A stretch of DNA of 64,000 nucleotides, from positions 1 through 64,000 of the forward strand of contig CAIXRH010000136.1 in NCBI GenBank assembly GCA_903921785.1. Direction: 5' to 3'. Position numbers and translations under genes: made by a program. How positions within the stretch are numbered: position 1 is the first letter of the stretch; the number at the start of each line of letters is the position of its first letter. Below are positions 36,268 through 45,123 of this stretch, one piece after another. Source of the stretch: an uncultured Pseudomonadota bacterium. GTDB taxonomy: Bacteria; Myxococcota_A; UBA796; SXON01. The notes beneath the pieces are model-generated. The model was not told where the DNA came from. It did no database searches and saw nothing but the letters and a program-made list of their open reading frames with translations.

Positions 36268-38430
36268 TCACGCCGGACGTTCTCCAGCTTTCGCGGCTGA
36301 ATCCACCTCGTTCCACGGCAGGCGGACGATGAAGGTCGTCCCGCGTCCGACCTCGCTGCGCACATCGAGCTCGCCGTGGTGCGCCTGCACGATGCGCTGG
36401 CTGATCGCGAGGCCGAGGCCCGTGCCGTCGTGGCGCGTGGTGAAGAAAGGCACGAAGAGCTTGTCAAGGTCCTCCGTGGAGATGCCCACGCCGGTGTCCT
36501 CCACGGAGAGCTCGATCGCCCGCGCCTGACGCGCCCGAGGGTCGCCGAGCACCCCCTTGCGCGCGCGCAGGGTGAGGGCGCCGCCCTCCGGCATCGCCTG
36601 AAGCGCGTTCTGCGCCAGGTTCAGCAGGACCTGCCTGAGCTTCCCTTCGTCGATGGCCAGATCGGGCAATTCCGGCTCCACCAGGACGCTGAGCTCCACG
36701 CCCGGCGTACCCGTCGCCGCGAGGCTCCGCGCGGTGGCCGCGAGGAGCTCCCCCGGCGCCACGGGCTCCGCGTGGATGCGGAGCTGGCGCGCATAGTCCA
36801 GGAACTGGGCAACGATCCGGTTCAGCCGATCGGTCTCGTCCACAATGACCCGCACCATCTCCTGATCGGTGCCTGTGCGGGTGGTCTCCAAGAACTGGGC
36901 GGCACCGCGGATCCCGGCGAGCGGGTTGCGGATCTCGTGGGCGAGGCCGGCGGCCATGGTGCCGAGCGCCGTGAGTCGGTGCTCCTCCTTGAGCTGATCG
37001 AAGCTGTGGATGTTCTCTACGGTGCCCGCCGCACGTGCCCCCAGGCGCACGAGCCGCGCGACCTCCTCTTCCGAGAAGCCGTCGCTGTCTGCCTCGTCCG
37101 CGAGGGCGAGCCAGCCGAGCACGAGGTCGCCGCTGGTGAGCGGCACCACGAGATCGGCGTTCATCGAGCGCATCACCTCGAGACGACGGGTGAGGTTCTC
37201 CTCACGGCGCGGGTCGCGGCGAAGCTGCCGCTCCAGGACCACCCGGAGGTACGCGGGCTCGCCGCCGAGGAAACCGTCCACGAACGGCGTGCGCGCGACG
37301 TTGAGCACCGCCGGCAGTGCCCGGGTACCCGCCTCCGACACCAGGCGGTAGAGGCGGCGCTCTTCGTCCCAGAGGTAGAGAGACGCGGTGGGGATCCGCC
37401 CGGAAGAGACGAACCGGTCGAGCAGCGTGGCGCTGAGCGCCGGCAGGGAGATCGCCCTCGGGAGGGCCGCTTCCACGTCGCGCATCGCGTCGCCGAGGAC
37501 CTGGCCGCGGGGGTTGATCACCGCGCCGAGCCAGCGTTCGAGCTGGTTTCGCAGCGGGTCCCACGCCAGGAGGAAGAGCACCGAGCCGACGAAGGCCTGG
37601 AAGAACCCATGGGTGGGGTAGCTGCTCAGGAGCGACAGGGCGCTGAGGCTGTCGAGCAAGACCAGGATCACCGCTGCGATCGACACCGCGCCGACCCGCG
37701 CCACGATCTCCGCCAGATCGAGCATGCGGGTGAGCGAGATCATCTGGAAGAGGAACCACAAAAGCGTGGTGGTCAGCAGCGCGCCGATGGGCGGGAGCGC
37801 CCCCTGCACGTTGCCCTCCCGGGTGAAGAACGACGCGTTCGGATCGTCTGGCGCGAAGGCGCGGACGAACGCTTCAAGCAGCGAGGAGCCGATCGCCGAG
37901 CTCGCCAGGATGAGCAGGTAGCGGATGCGCGCCCGCTCGATCCGCAGGTTGCTCCCCTGATGGCGCTGCCACAGCCGTCGCACCGAGATGCTGAGGCCGG
38001 CGGCGACCCACGCCCCGAGGATCACGTCGGAGAGGCCGGCCTGCCCGAACCGCCACGGGGTGAAGTGGACGCGGAGCCACGCGTCGAGGAACAGCTCGCA
38101 GCCGGCGTAGGCCGCCGCCACGAACGGCGCGAAGCCGCCGAGCTGGGCGAGCCGGGAGTCCTTCGGGGCGCCCTCGCGACCGACGAAGAAGTGGTCCACG
38201 AAGCTCAGGAGCGCGTAGGGGAGGAACGCGGCTGACACCCCGTTGATCAGCTTGCCGACGTGCGCGCCCGGCCAGAACAGGAAGATCGACCACCCGAGCC
38301 AGGTGAGCGCGGCGGTGCCCGCCAGCACCGCGTAGCTACGCCGGACCGGGTCCTCCTTGTCGGCCAGCGGCGCGCGGATCGCCAGCGCGCCCGAGCCCAC
38401 GGTGGCGAGGAGGTAGAGGAGGACGATCAC
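36268..38430 (-). CDS. Sensor histidine kinase with membrane region and GAF domain
   Basis: A 720-residue NtrB-like kinase. The N-terminal 320 residues hold about eight to ten membrane helices (similar to 7TM-type histidine kinase sensors), then a GAF-like domain (about 340-480), a dimerisation domain with the phosphorylated His498 in GLAHEIRNPLAG, and an ATPase domain with LLNLAQNALQAM, VEDTGVGIS and GTGLGLAISQRIV. No response regulator gene is adjacent, so it may act on an unlinked partner. The glycosidase gene follows 13 nt downstream. The length and order are normal for PrsK/XRE-type membrane kinases. Confidence 0.9.
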   Translation of the reverse strand: MIVLLYLLATVGSGALAIRAPLADKEDPVRRSYAVLAGTAALTWLGWSIFLFWPGAHVGKLINGVSAAFLPYALLSFVDHFFVGREGAPKDSRLAQLGGFAPFVAAAYAGCELFLDAWLRVHFTPWRFGQAGLSDVILGAWVAAGLSISVRRLWQRHQGSNLRIERARIRYLLILASSAIGSSLLEAFVRAFAPDDPNASFFTREGNVQGALPPIGALLTTTLLWFLFQMISLTRMLDLAEIVARVGAVSIAAVILVLLDSLSALSLLSSYPTHGFFQAFVGSVLFLLAWDPLRNQLERWLGAVINPRGQVLGDAMRDVEAALPRAISLPALSATLLDRFVSSGRIPTASLYLWDEERRLYRLVSEAGTRALPAVLNVARTPFVDGFLGGEPAYLRVVLERQLRRDPRREENLTRRLEVMRSMNADLVVPLTSGDLVLGWLALADEADSDGFSEEEVARLVRLGARAAGTVENIHSFDQLKEEHRLTALGTMAAGLAHEIRNPLAGIRGAAQFLETTRTGTDQEMVRVIVDETDRLNRIVAQFLDYARQLRIHAEPVAPGELLAATARSLAATGTPGVELSVLVEPELPDLAIDEGKLRQVLLNLAQNALQAMPEGGALTLRARKGVLGDPRARQARAIELSVEDTGVGISTEDLDKLFVPFFTTRHDGTGLGLAISQRIVQAHHGELDVRSEVGRGTTFIVRLPWNEVDSAAKAGERPA

Positions 38431-38557
38431 GCGGGGGATCGGCTATCGCGGGCTGGCGTTCGTGGCGCCCAGATCGCCCACCCCTCGACCGCGCCGCCGA
38501 GGTGCCGCGGTAGGGACCGAACGGAGGCACCCGCAGGGGGCCGAAGGGAGGGCCCGG

Positions 38558-38602
38558 TGCCGGCCTCTGGCCGGCAACCGCCGTGTATCACGTATGTATC
38601 AC
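38558..38602. promoter_or_regulatory. Hairpin plus tandem GTATCAC direct repeat
   Basis: TGCCGGCC (38558-38565) and GGCCGGCA (38569-38576) form an 8-bp stem with loop TCT. Immediately after come two GTATCAC copies, 38585-38591 and 38596-38602, spaced 11 nt, about one helical turn. The second copy contains the stop codon of the adenosine deaminase gene. The hairpin could end transcription of that gene; the repeat could be a binding site near the sensor kinase gene. Confidence 0.4.
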
Positions 38603-39594
38603 GCCGCGAGAAAGCTCGCCTTGTAGGCAGCCTCGTTGCATGCATCAGCCTCCGCATGCGTGAGGATTTCCGAGTCGATCAGCAGCTTGTACTCCCGACG
38701 CAGGTTGGTGCGACACAGGTACGTACCATCCGTGTTGATCGAGAACGGGATCTTCCGCTGCTGGAGCGCCCCGAGAATGTACCGGAACTCCTCGAGGTGC
38801 CGTACCGCCCGGGTGTGCAGGTTGGACGTGGGACAGATCTCCAAGAGCGCTCCGCTGTCCGACAGGCGGGTGAGCGCCTCTTCGCTGTAGGCAGCGCGGA
38901 TGCCGTGCCCGATGCGGCTAGGCTTGAGGCGGTCGATCACGGCGATGACCCCCTCGGCGCCGCTCGACGCGGTCTCTCCCGTATGGATGGTTGTTCCGAG
39001 GCCGGCTTCTCTCGCGCGCGCGAAGAGCTTCTCGTAGCGGGCCACCGATTCGTCCAGCTCGATGGTGTGGGACTCGGGCCCGGCCACGTCGATCCCGATG
39101 ATGCCCCGATCCCGGTAGCGGATCGCCTTCTCGACCAGGATCTCATTGAGCTCCGGCTTGAATTCACGGGCGAGGCAGAAGATGAGCCCGGCCTGCACGC
39201 CGTATTCGAGCGTGGCGCGGTCCATGCCGCGGATGGCAGCGTGGATGATGTGGTCGAGGTCCCGCTCGCCGTGGAGGTTGCGCTTCATCGGGTTGAAGCG
39301 GAGCTCGATCCTCCCGACCAGGCTACCGCGGTACTCCTTGCCGATGATCTCGTAGACGCTGCGCTCGATGGCCGAAGGCGACGACTGAATCTTCTCCGTG
39401 ACGTCGTGCATGATCCGCAGGTAGTCGTCGAGCGACTTGACCTTCTTCGGGTTGACCGTGATGAGCTCCACGAACTCGAAGTAGTCCTTGGTGGGGAGCT
39501 TGAACCCCTGACTATGGGCGATCGACCACATGATGTGGGGGGCGACGCTGCCGCCCACGTGGATGTGCAGGTCGCAGAGGGGGCGGGTGAACAT
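38599..39594 (-). CDS. Adenosine deaminase family protein
   Basis: A 331-residue amidohydrolase of the adenosine/AMP deaminase group. Zinc ligands are expected in DLHIHVGGS (residues 8-16), the His of TTIHTGET and the Asp of SINTDG; the catalytic Glu is in HTGE, and RIGHG supplies the other His. Classical adenosine deaminases have LDGS after the first motif and NTDDP at the last; here these are VGGS and NTDG, so the Asp that binds the purine is Gly. The substrate may therefore be a different purine nucleoside or derivative. The enzyme acts in the cytoplasm. Confidence 0.85.
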   Translation of the reverse strand: MFTRPLCDLHIHVGGSVAPHIMWSIAHSQGFKLPTKDYFEFVELITVNPKKVKSLDDYLRIMHDVTEKIQSSPSAIERSVYEIIGKEYRGSLVGRIELRFNPMKRNLHGERDLDHIIHAAIRGMDRATLEYGVQAGLIFCLAREFKPELNEILVEKAIRYRDRGIIGIDVAGPESHTIELDESVARYEKLFARAREAGLGTTIHTGETASSGAEGVIAVIDRLKPSRIGHGIRAAYSEEALTRLSDSGALLEICPTSNLHTRAVRHLEEFRYILGALQQRKIPFSINTDGTYLCRTNLRREYKLLIDSEILTHAEADACNEAAYKASFLAA

Positions 39595-39704
39595 GCGGCG
39601 ACTCCGGGGCCACGCGTCGCGCGGCCGGCCGTGGCGAGGGACGAAACCGGGTCCGGCGCGGTAACCCGTCGCCGGGTGCGTTACTTCGGGACGTGGAGGT
39701 CTCT

Positions 39705-40472
39705 GTGCTCCTGCTCCTCAGCTTCTCCGTGTCCACCGCCCTGGCCCAGGACGGAGAGCCCCACGTGGGCGACCTCAACTATGGCGGCACCCTCTCCGAA
39801 GAGGCCACCGGCTACACCGTCGGCAAGCCGGTGAGCATCAGCCACTCGGGGGGGAACATCATCGTGAATTGTTCCGATACCCGGAGCCTCAGCGCCCGGA
39901 TGCCGTACAGCCTCACTGGCGCCGGCGAAGGGGCCCTGGAGAGCTTTGGGAAGGGCATCGGGCTGAAGGCCAGCGGCGACGGCAAGGGCGGCGGCGTCGT
40001 GAGCACCATGATGCCGAAGAAGACCTCCGGCGTGTCGACGGTGGATGCGCCGCTCACGGTGAACGTCCCCAACGGCGCGAGCTCGATCAGCGTCTCCCAG
40101 TCCGGCACGGGTTGGGTGAGCGTACGCAACTGTGGCGGGGCGCTCAAGGTCACCTCGGGCGCGGGTGGCCTCGCGGCGAATGGCACCTTCACCGCGGTGA
40201 ACCTCAACGCCACCGGCGCGAACGCCGAGGTGGAGATCGCCGATGGCGCGGTGCTCACCGGCACCTCCAGCGTTTCGGCGCCCAAGGGCAAGGTGAGCTT
40301 GAAGGTGGCGACGGCGCAGGGCGGGAAGATTTCGGCGAAGGCGGCCGAGGTCTCGGTGCAGCAGATGGTCAGCGGCACCAACGAACCCGGCTATGTCTCG
40401 GGCACGTTCGGGATCGGCGGCCCGAGCATCACCCTCTCCGCCGGCGAACGGGTGGACGTCACCGCGGAGTGA
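39705..40472 (+). CDS. Secreted auto-transporter adhesin-head-like (GIN/DUF4097-type) protein
   Basis: A 255-residue protein with a short signal peptide (VLLLLSFSVSTALA) and a repetitive beta-structure: VSISHSGGNIIV, TVNVPNGASSISVSQSGTGWVSV, LNATGANAEVEIADGAV, VSAPKGKVSLKVA. These strand repeats match GIN-domain / DUF4097-type putative adhesin-head folds. The start was moved to GTG 39705 because GGAGG at 39695-39699 sits at the right distance; GTG 39693 overlaps that site. The TPR gene follows after 2 nt. Function unknown. Confidence 0.65.
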   Translation: MLLLLSFSVSTALAQDGEPHVGDLNYGGTLSEEATGYTVGKPVSISHSGGNIIVNCSDTRSLSARMPYSLTGAGEGALESFGKGIGLKASGDGKGGGVVSTMMPKKTSGVSTVDAPLTVNVPNGASSISVSQSGTGWVSVRNCGGALKVTSGAGGLAANGTFTAVNLNATGANAEVEIADGAVLTGTSSVSAPKGKVSLKVATAQGGKISAKAAEVSVQQMVSGTNEPGYVSGTFGIGGPSITLSAGERVDVTAE

Positions 40473-40474
40473 GC

Positions 40475-41167
40475 ATGGCCGTCTCCTGGCAGGACATCCA
40501 CGCGTCGGGGCGTCAGGCGGTTGCCGACGCCCTGCGTGCGGGTTTCTCCGGACGGGTGATCGCGCGCGAGGTGCAGCTGCGGGGCCAAGGCGAAGCGGGC
40601 AACGTGAGCGCCAGCATCGACCGGGTGGCGTGGCTGCTCACCGGGCGCTTGCCCTTCGTGGCGTCCGAGGCGGCGTACGCGGACGTGAGCGCCGCGCTGG
40701 AGACGGCCGGACGCACCGGCGACATGGACCACGTGCTCCAGCTCGCCCAAGCCGCGGAGGAGGCGGATCAGGAAGCCGCGCGCCGACTCGCGCCCGCCGC
40801 CCGCGCTCGCCGGTTCTATGACCGCGCGCTGCGCTTCTGGGAGCAGGGCGACCTGCTCAGCGCCGTCGCCGACGTCACCTCCGCGCTCGAGGCCACCCCC
40901 GACGACGTCCAGATGCTCAGCAACCGCGGAGGATGGTTGTATAACCTTGGTTCTCCGTGGGCAGCCGTGGGCGACTGGGAGCACGCGGTGAAGCTCCAGC
41001 CCGAGTACGCCAATGGCTGGATGAAGATCGCCACGGTGCTCGGGGAGTACGGCCAGCGGGCGAAGGCGATCAAGTGCCTGGAACGTGCATTGGAGGTCGC
41101 GGTGGAGCGGTGGCCGAACCGGGAGCGCGTCGAGGCGCAGCTCAAGGAGTGGCGGGAGGGCGGGTAG
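40475..41167 (+). CDS. TPR protein
   Basis: A 230-residue protein. The first 120 residues are helical without a known domain; the second half holds about three tetratricopeptide repeats (ARRFYDRALRFWEQGDLLSA, VQMLSNRGGWLYNLGSPWAAV, ANGWMKIATVLGEYGQRAKA). No signal peptide, so probably cytoplasmic. The ATG lies 2 nt after the preceding stop, so it is co-expressed with the secreted protein. TPRs bind peptides of partner proteins. Confidence 0.7.
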   Translation: MAVSWQDIHASGRQAVADALRAGFSGRVIAREVQLRGQGEAGNVSASIDRVAWLLTGRLPFVASEAAYADVSAALETAGRTGDMDHVLQLAQAAEEADQEAARRLAPAARARRFYDRALRFWEQGDLLSAVADVTSALEATPDDVQMLSNRGGWLYNLGSPWAAVGDWEHAVKLQPEYANGWMKIATVLGEYGQRAKAIKCLERALEVAVERWPNRERVEAQLKEWREGG

Positions 41168-41203
41168 CCGGCGTTGGGCAGCCCTGGCCGACCGGGGTGT
41201 GGC

Positions 41204-42292
41204 TCAGTACCCCCCACCGACCTCGTGATCGGCTTCCCACGCAGAGAGTTCGTCGAGGTCGAGCGCGGTGGCGTCGTCCTCCGCGTAGGCGCTCCAGGGC
41301 AGCGCGCCCGCGAAACCGCCGGCCCAGGCGGTGTCGAGCGTGGCGGAGAGGTCCTGGTCCTGCGTGGGAAACTCGCCGAGGATGACCGGCTTGCCCAGGT
41401 CAGCGTCGAGCGTGGCGAGGTCCTCCCAGTAGTCGTGGAACTGAAGGATCGGCGGCGCAGCGTCGAGCCAATACTGCACCATCCAGGCGTAGGACGCGCT
41501 GCCGACGCTGACCGGGGTATCGTTCACGCTGGCCAGACCCGCCGTGGCCTCCCCCACATAGGCGACGACGTCAGCGGCGTCGCAATGGTCGCCGAGGCCA
41601 TAGAGCTCCCCGTCAAACGCCCACTCCGGCTCGTTGATGAGGTCCCAGGCAGCGAGGGCGGGGCGGTCCGCTGCGGACGTCGCGAGCGGAATAAGCACGT
41701 CGTCGATCAACGCGGCGCGGCGCACGGGGTCGGCGAAGACTCCGGCATGTCCGCCGAGGGTGACCCCGTTGACCTCCTGCGGCGCGGCGCACCAGCCGAA
41801 GTCGACCACCACCGGCATGACCGTGAGGTCGGCGGCCTCGGCGAGGTCGAGCATGAGCAGGAAGTTGGCGGTGATCTCGTCGTCGGCCCGTAGGGGCACC
41901 GGGACGCCTTCGCCGGTGAAGCGAGGTGCGGCGCGGCCATCGCCGAACAGCCACCACCGGACGCTGCGGACGCCGTGGGCCCGGAGGTCGCCCAGGCGCG
42001 CGGCGACGTCGTCGGGGTGGGCGGACAGCGTGTCGTCGCCCCAGGCCGTCGCATGGAAGTCCACGCCGTAGTCGATCCACGGGAGGTTCACGCCGAGGGC
42101 GAAGGGCGTGCCCTGATCGGCGGGATCGTGAGGATCGCGGCGGGGAGGGGCGGCGTCGACCGGGTCGGTGCACGCGACGAGGAGGCTCATGAGGACGACA
42201 CAAGGGGCGCCATAGACCCTCCGTGCGCTGCTGAACCAGGCCCAGGCGCAACGACCGTCACCGTTCCCGGGAGGCGCCTCACTCCGCGACAT
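41204..42292 (-). CDS. Cellulase-like glycoside hydrolase lipoprotein
   Basis: About 362 residues; the mature protein starts near the lipobox LLVAC. A TIM-barrel glycoside hydrolase follows: LGVNLPWIDYGVDFH, RSVRWWLFGDGR, the proton donor Glu in AWDLINEPEW and the nucleophile Glu in VILGEFPTQ. This is the clan A pattern (GH5-like). ATG 42292 overlaps the kinase stop by 14 nt and provides a basic stretch (SSARR) before the hydrophobic core; ATG 42190 would leave only six residues before the Cys. It is last of four genes read from the PBP. A beta-linked glycan substrate is inferred. Confidence 0.8.
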   Translation of the reverse strand: MSRSEAPPGNGDGRCAWAWFSSARRVYGAPCVVLMSLLVACTDPVDAAPPRRDPHDPADQGTPFALGVNLPWIDYGVDFHATAWGDDTLSAHPDDVAARLGDLRAHGVRSVRWWLFGDGRAAPRFTGEGVPVPLRADDEITANFLLMLDLAEAADLTVMPVVVDFGWCAAPQEVNGVTLGGHAGVFADPVRRAALIDDVLIPLATSAADRPALAAWDLINEPEWAFDGELYGLGDHCDAADVVAYVGEATAGLASVNDTPVSVGSASYAWMVQYWLDAAPPILQFHDYWEDLATLDADLGKPVILGEFPTQDQDLSATLDTAWAGGFAGALPWSAYAEDDATALDLDELSAWEADHEVGGGY

Positions 42293-44096
42293 CGCCGCCT
42301 TCTTCCTCTTCTTCCTCCGCCCCATCCTCGGCGCCGCTGGCCTCGGTCTCCTTACACTTGCCAAAGCCGCAGCGCCAGACGATACGATCACCCGGCTCCA
42401 CCGTGACCGTGCCCTGGTCCACGAACGACGCACTCCCGATCTGGGCGTAGAGCTCGTAGGTGCCCGCCGGGACGGTGCCTGGGGCGCGCCGGCCGCCCTT
42501 GCCCTTGAGGTAGGCCTCGGCGCCGAGCACCAGCACGGTCCCCTCCCCTGCCGGCGCGTGATCGCCGAGCTTCTCCGCGGCGCGCGGCGGGCGTTGCGCG
42601 CCGCCCCCGCTCGCCACCCCGGTGCCCTCCGGCACGCCCGCCGACGCTCCGCTCCCGGCGGGCTCGCCGCCCGGTGCGGCTGGACCGCGGGTCGCGGGAC
42701 CGGGCGTGGCTCCGGGGCCGGCGCCTGAACCTCCAGTTGCCCCCGTTCCGGCGCCGCCCGCAACGGGGCTGCCGGATTCCGCTGGCACACCGCCCGCAAC
42801 AGTGGAGCTTGGCGTCCCTCGCGTGCGCCACCACCAGCCCAGCCCCGCGAGGCCCACCAGGAGCACGAGCCCCGCGGCGATGAGCACGGCGCCGCCTCCG
42901 ACCACCCAGCGCCACGCGCCCCCACCGGCGGGGGCCTGCGCCGCCGAGGGGTGCGGTGGGGAAGGAGCGGGCGCCCGGACCGCGGGAGCGGACGATCGCG
43001 GCCCGGTCGGCCCGCCCTCGGCACGCGCGGCGAGCTCGCGGCCTCGCTGGGCGAGCGCTTCGAGGTCTCCCGCCATCTCGATGGGGTCGACGTAACGGCG
43101 GGCGGGATCGATCTGAAGGGCACGGTCGAGGAGGTTGGTGGCGTCCGCCACCAGGCGCTCTTCGAGCAGGGTGTTGCCGAGGGTGTCCCGCAGCGCGTCG
43201 GCGATGGCGGCGCGGTCCTTGTCGGGGAGGCGCTCGGGGCTCGGGAAGACCGAGGCGTCCAGCTCACGATCGGCGAAGAGGGTCGGGCGGCGGAGCTGGA
43301 GGTCGGCCACCAACGCCGCCCGGTGGGTTCGGAAGTGGTGGGCGTGCGTGCCGTTGGAGGGGAGCTTGCCGCCGCCGCGGAGCAACGAGCACATCCGGAG
43401 GCAGGCGAAGAAGGTGCAGCCGATCGACCAGGTGTCCATCGCCGCCGGGTAGGGCTTGCGGGCGTTGAACAGCGTCTCGGGCGCGATGTAATTCTCGGTG
43501 CCGATGATCATCCGAGTGGCGACCCAGTTCTCTTCGTCGAGCGATCGGGACTTCGCCGCGCCGAAGTCGGTGAGCAGCCACCGCCCCTCGGTGCTGCGCA
43601 GGATGTTGCGCGGCTTGATGTCGGCGTGGACCACCCGCTCGCCGAGCTCCATCTCACTCACGATCGCGTACTCCCGCACACGACGGCACACCGCGGCGAG
43701 CGCCTCGCACAGCTCGGGGAACGAATGGGGTTCTCCGTGGCGATCGGCCCACCACCGCTCCAGATCGGTGGGGCACCACTCCATCACCAGCCCGGGTGCG
43801 GGCTCCTCGACCACGTCGTAGAGACGCGGGCACGGCGGCTCGCCAGGGGCACGGCAGAGCGCCTCGAACACCCGTTGTTCTTTCCGAAGGGCCTCGACCG
43901 AGAGCGGATCGTCGCGACGCGAGAGCTTCAGCGCCGCGAGCACCCCACGGTACGGCCCCTCCCCGTTGACCGGGAGGATCGACGCCATCCCGCCCTCGCG
44001 GACGGACTGCCCGGGCGCGAGGCGCCACCGCCTCCCGCTGCGACCGAGCCAGCCGCCCTCAGAAGTGGCCGGAGATCCCGACACTGGCGCCACCAT
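42279..44096 (-). CDS. Membrane Ser/Thr protein kinase with C-terminal external domain
   Basis: A 605-residue Hanks-type kinase. The glycine loop is around VREGGMASIL, the ATP Lys in AALKLS, the catalytic loop VHADIKPRNIL (HAD instead of HRD), DFG in LTDFGAAKS, and the activation-loop end IAPETLF. After the kinase (about 25-370) come a Pro-rich linker, one membrane helix near residue 400, a Gly/Ala/Pro-rich stretch and a small external domain with two cysteines (WRCGFGKC) and an acidic tail. The GTG start lies inside the end of the upstream gene (38-nt overlap). It probably senses or regulates envelope status together with the PBP in the same operon. Confidence 0.88.
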   Translation of the reverse strand: MVAPVSGSPATSEGGWLGRSGRRWRLAPGQSVREGGMASILPVNGEGPYRGVLAALKLSRRDDPLSVEALRKEQRVFEALCRAPGEPPCPRLYDVVEEPAPGLVMEWCPTDLERWWADRHGEPHSFPELCEALAAVCRRVREYAIVSEMELGERVVHADIKPRNILRSTEGRWLLTDFGAAKSRSLDEENWVATRMIIGTENYIAPETLFNARKPYPAAMDTWSIGCTFFACLRMCSLLRGGGKLPSNGTHAHHFRTHRAALVADLQLRRPTLFADRELDASVFPSPERLPDKDRAAIADALRDTLGNTLLEERLVADATNLLDRALQIDPARRYVDPIEMAGDLEALAQRGRELAARAEGGPTGPRSSAPAVRAPAPSPPHPSAAQAPAGGGAWRWVVGGGAVLIAAGLVLLVGLAGLGWWWRTRGTPSSTVAGGVPAESGSPVAGGAGTGATGGSGAGPGATPGPATRGPAAPGGEPAGSGASAGVPEGTGVASGGGAQRPPRAAEKLGDHAPAGEGTVLVLGAEAYLKGKGGRRAPGTVPAGTYELYAQIGSASFVDQGTVTVEPGDRIVWRCGFGKCKETEASGAEDGAEEEEEEGGDVAE

Positions 44097-45096
44097 CGAG
44101 GATGACGCCCCAGTAGCCCACCCCGAGGCCGGCGAGGAGCACGCCCCCGGACGACAGCACCAGGGCGTTGGTGAGCGTCTGGTTGCTGAGGAGCTCGTCG
44201 GTCGTCTTCGAATTCTCGAACTGGTCGTGGGTCATGAACGAGGCGGCGTAGAGCGCGCCCGCGCCGGCGACGGCGACGGCGCCGACGATGATGAGCGGGG
44301 TCTTCTCGGGGGGACGTACCCGCTCCACCTTCACGGCGCCGGTGTCGCCATACTCGACGTTGGCCACCTTGACCTTCGGCTTCTCCTTCGCCGCCTTGGC
44401 CTTGGCCGCCTTCGCCTCCTTGTCGAGCTTGGCCTGCTCTTCGGGGGTCGGCGCGCCCATGCTGGCGTCCTGCAGGACCTGCTCGGGGAACGCGGGGCCG
44501 TCGATCACCCAGGTGCCACGCACGCTTTTGTCGGCCGTGGCGACCTGCTGGAGCACGTGGGGACGGTTCGGAGTGGCCGCGGCGACGGTGATCGGCCGAC
44601 CGTCCAGCGAGTAGGTGCTTCCGGCGGGCTGGCTGAGGATACGCCCCTCGACCTTGGTGGGGGCGGTGGTGGCGGCGTCCCGCTCCTCCTCGAACACCTG
44701 ACGGATCGGGTTGTCGAGCTCGAGCTCGTTCGCGTCCCACTGGTAGCTCGCATCGAGCTCCAGCGAAGTGCGGAACCACCTACGCGACCCGTCGATGTCG
44801 TGCTCCAGGTAACGGTACGCGCCGATGTAGCGATACGCGCTCGCGAAAACCATCGGCGGCACGGCGTTGCTCACGCAGCCGACGCCGGTTTCCAGGCGCT
44901 TGCCCGCGTCGGTGAACGTGGCTTCGTCGAGGTTGCGCAGGGCGAGCTGGCTGGAGGTGAGGTCGTTGACCAGCTCGGCGCTGGTGTACGCCGCCTTGCA
45001 CTCCGCGTGCGCGGCCGTGGGCAGCAGCAGGCCGAAGAGGAGCGAGCCGACCAAACAGGGGGTGACCAGGCGAGCGGTGACCATCCCCCCGAACAT
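44059..45096 (-). CDS. Secreted/membrane protein with PEGA-like middle, paralogue of 19107-20090
   Basis: A 345-residue protein with a signal peptide (cleavage after AAHA). A helical domain follows (YTSAELVNDLTSSQLALR, then GVGCVSNAVPP, then GAYRYLEHDIDGSRRWF), then a beta domain of PEGA type (ILSQPAGSTYSLDGRPIT, TWVIDG), a Lys/Ala-rich stretch and two C-terminal hydrophobic segments. The same order is seen at 19107-20090. ATG 45084 (Met5) is an alternative start. It sits between the PBP and the kinase genes in one operon, 27 nt after the PBP stop, and its end overlaps the kinase start by 38 nt, so it may be an envelope partner of one of them. Confidence 0.7.
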   Translation of the reverse strand: MFGGMVTARLVTPCLVGSLLFGLLLPTAAHAECKAAYTSAELVNDLTSSQLALRNLDEATFTDAGKRLETGVGCVSNAVPPMVFASAYRYIGAYRYLEHDIDGSRRWFRTSLELDASYQWDANELELDNPIRQVFEEERDAATTAPTKVEGRILSQPAGSTYSLDGRPITVAAATPNRPHVLQQVATADKSVRGTWVIDGPAFPEQVLQDASMGAPTPEEQAKLDKEAKAAKAKAAKEKPKVKVANVEYGDTGAVKVERVRPPEKTPLIIVGAVAVAGAGALYAASFMTHDQFENSKTTDELLSNQTLTNALVLSSGGVLLAGLGVGYWGVILDGGASVGISGHF

Positions 45097-45123
45097 AGCA
45101 CGGGGAACCGCGAGCGCCCCCGT

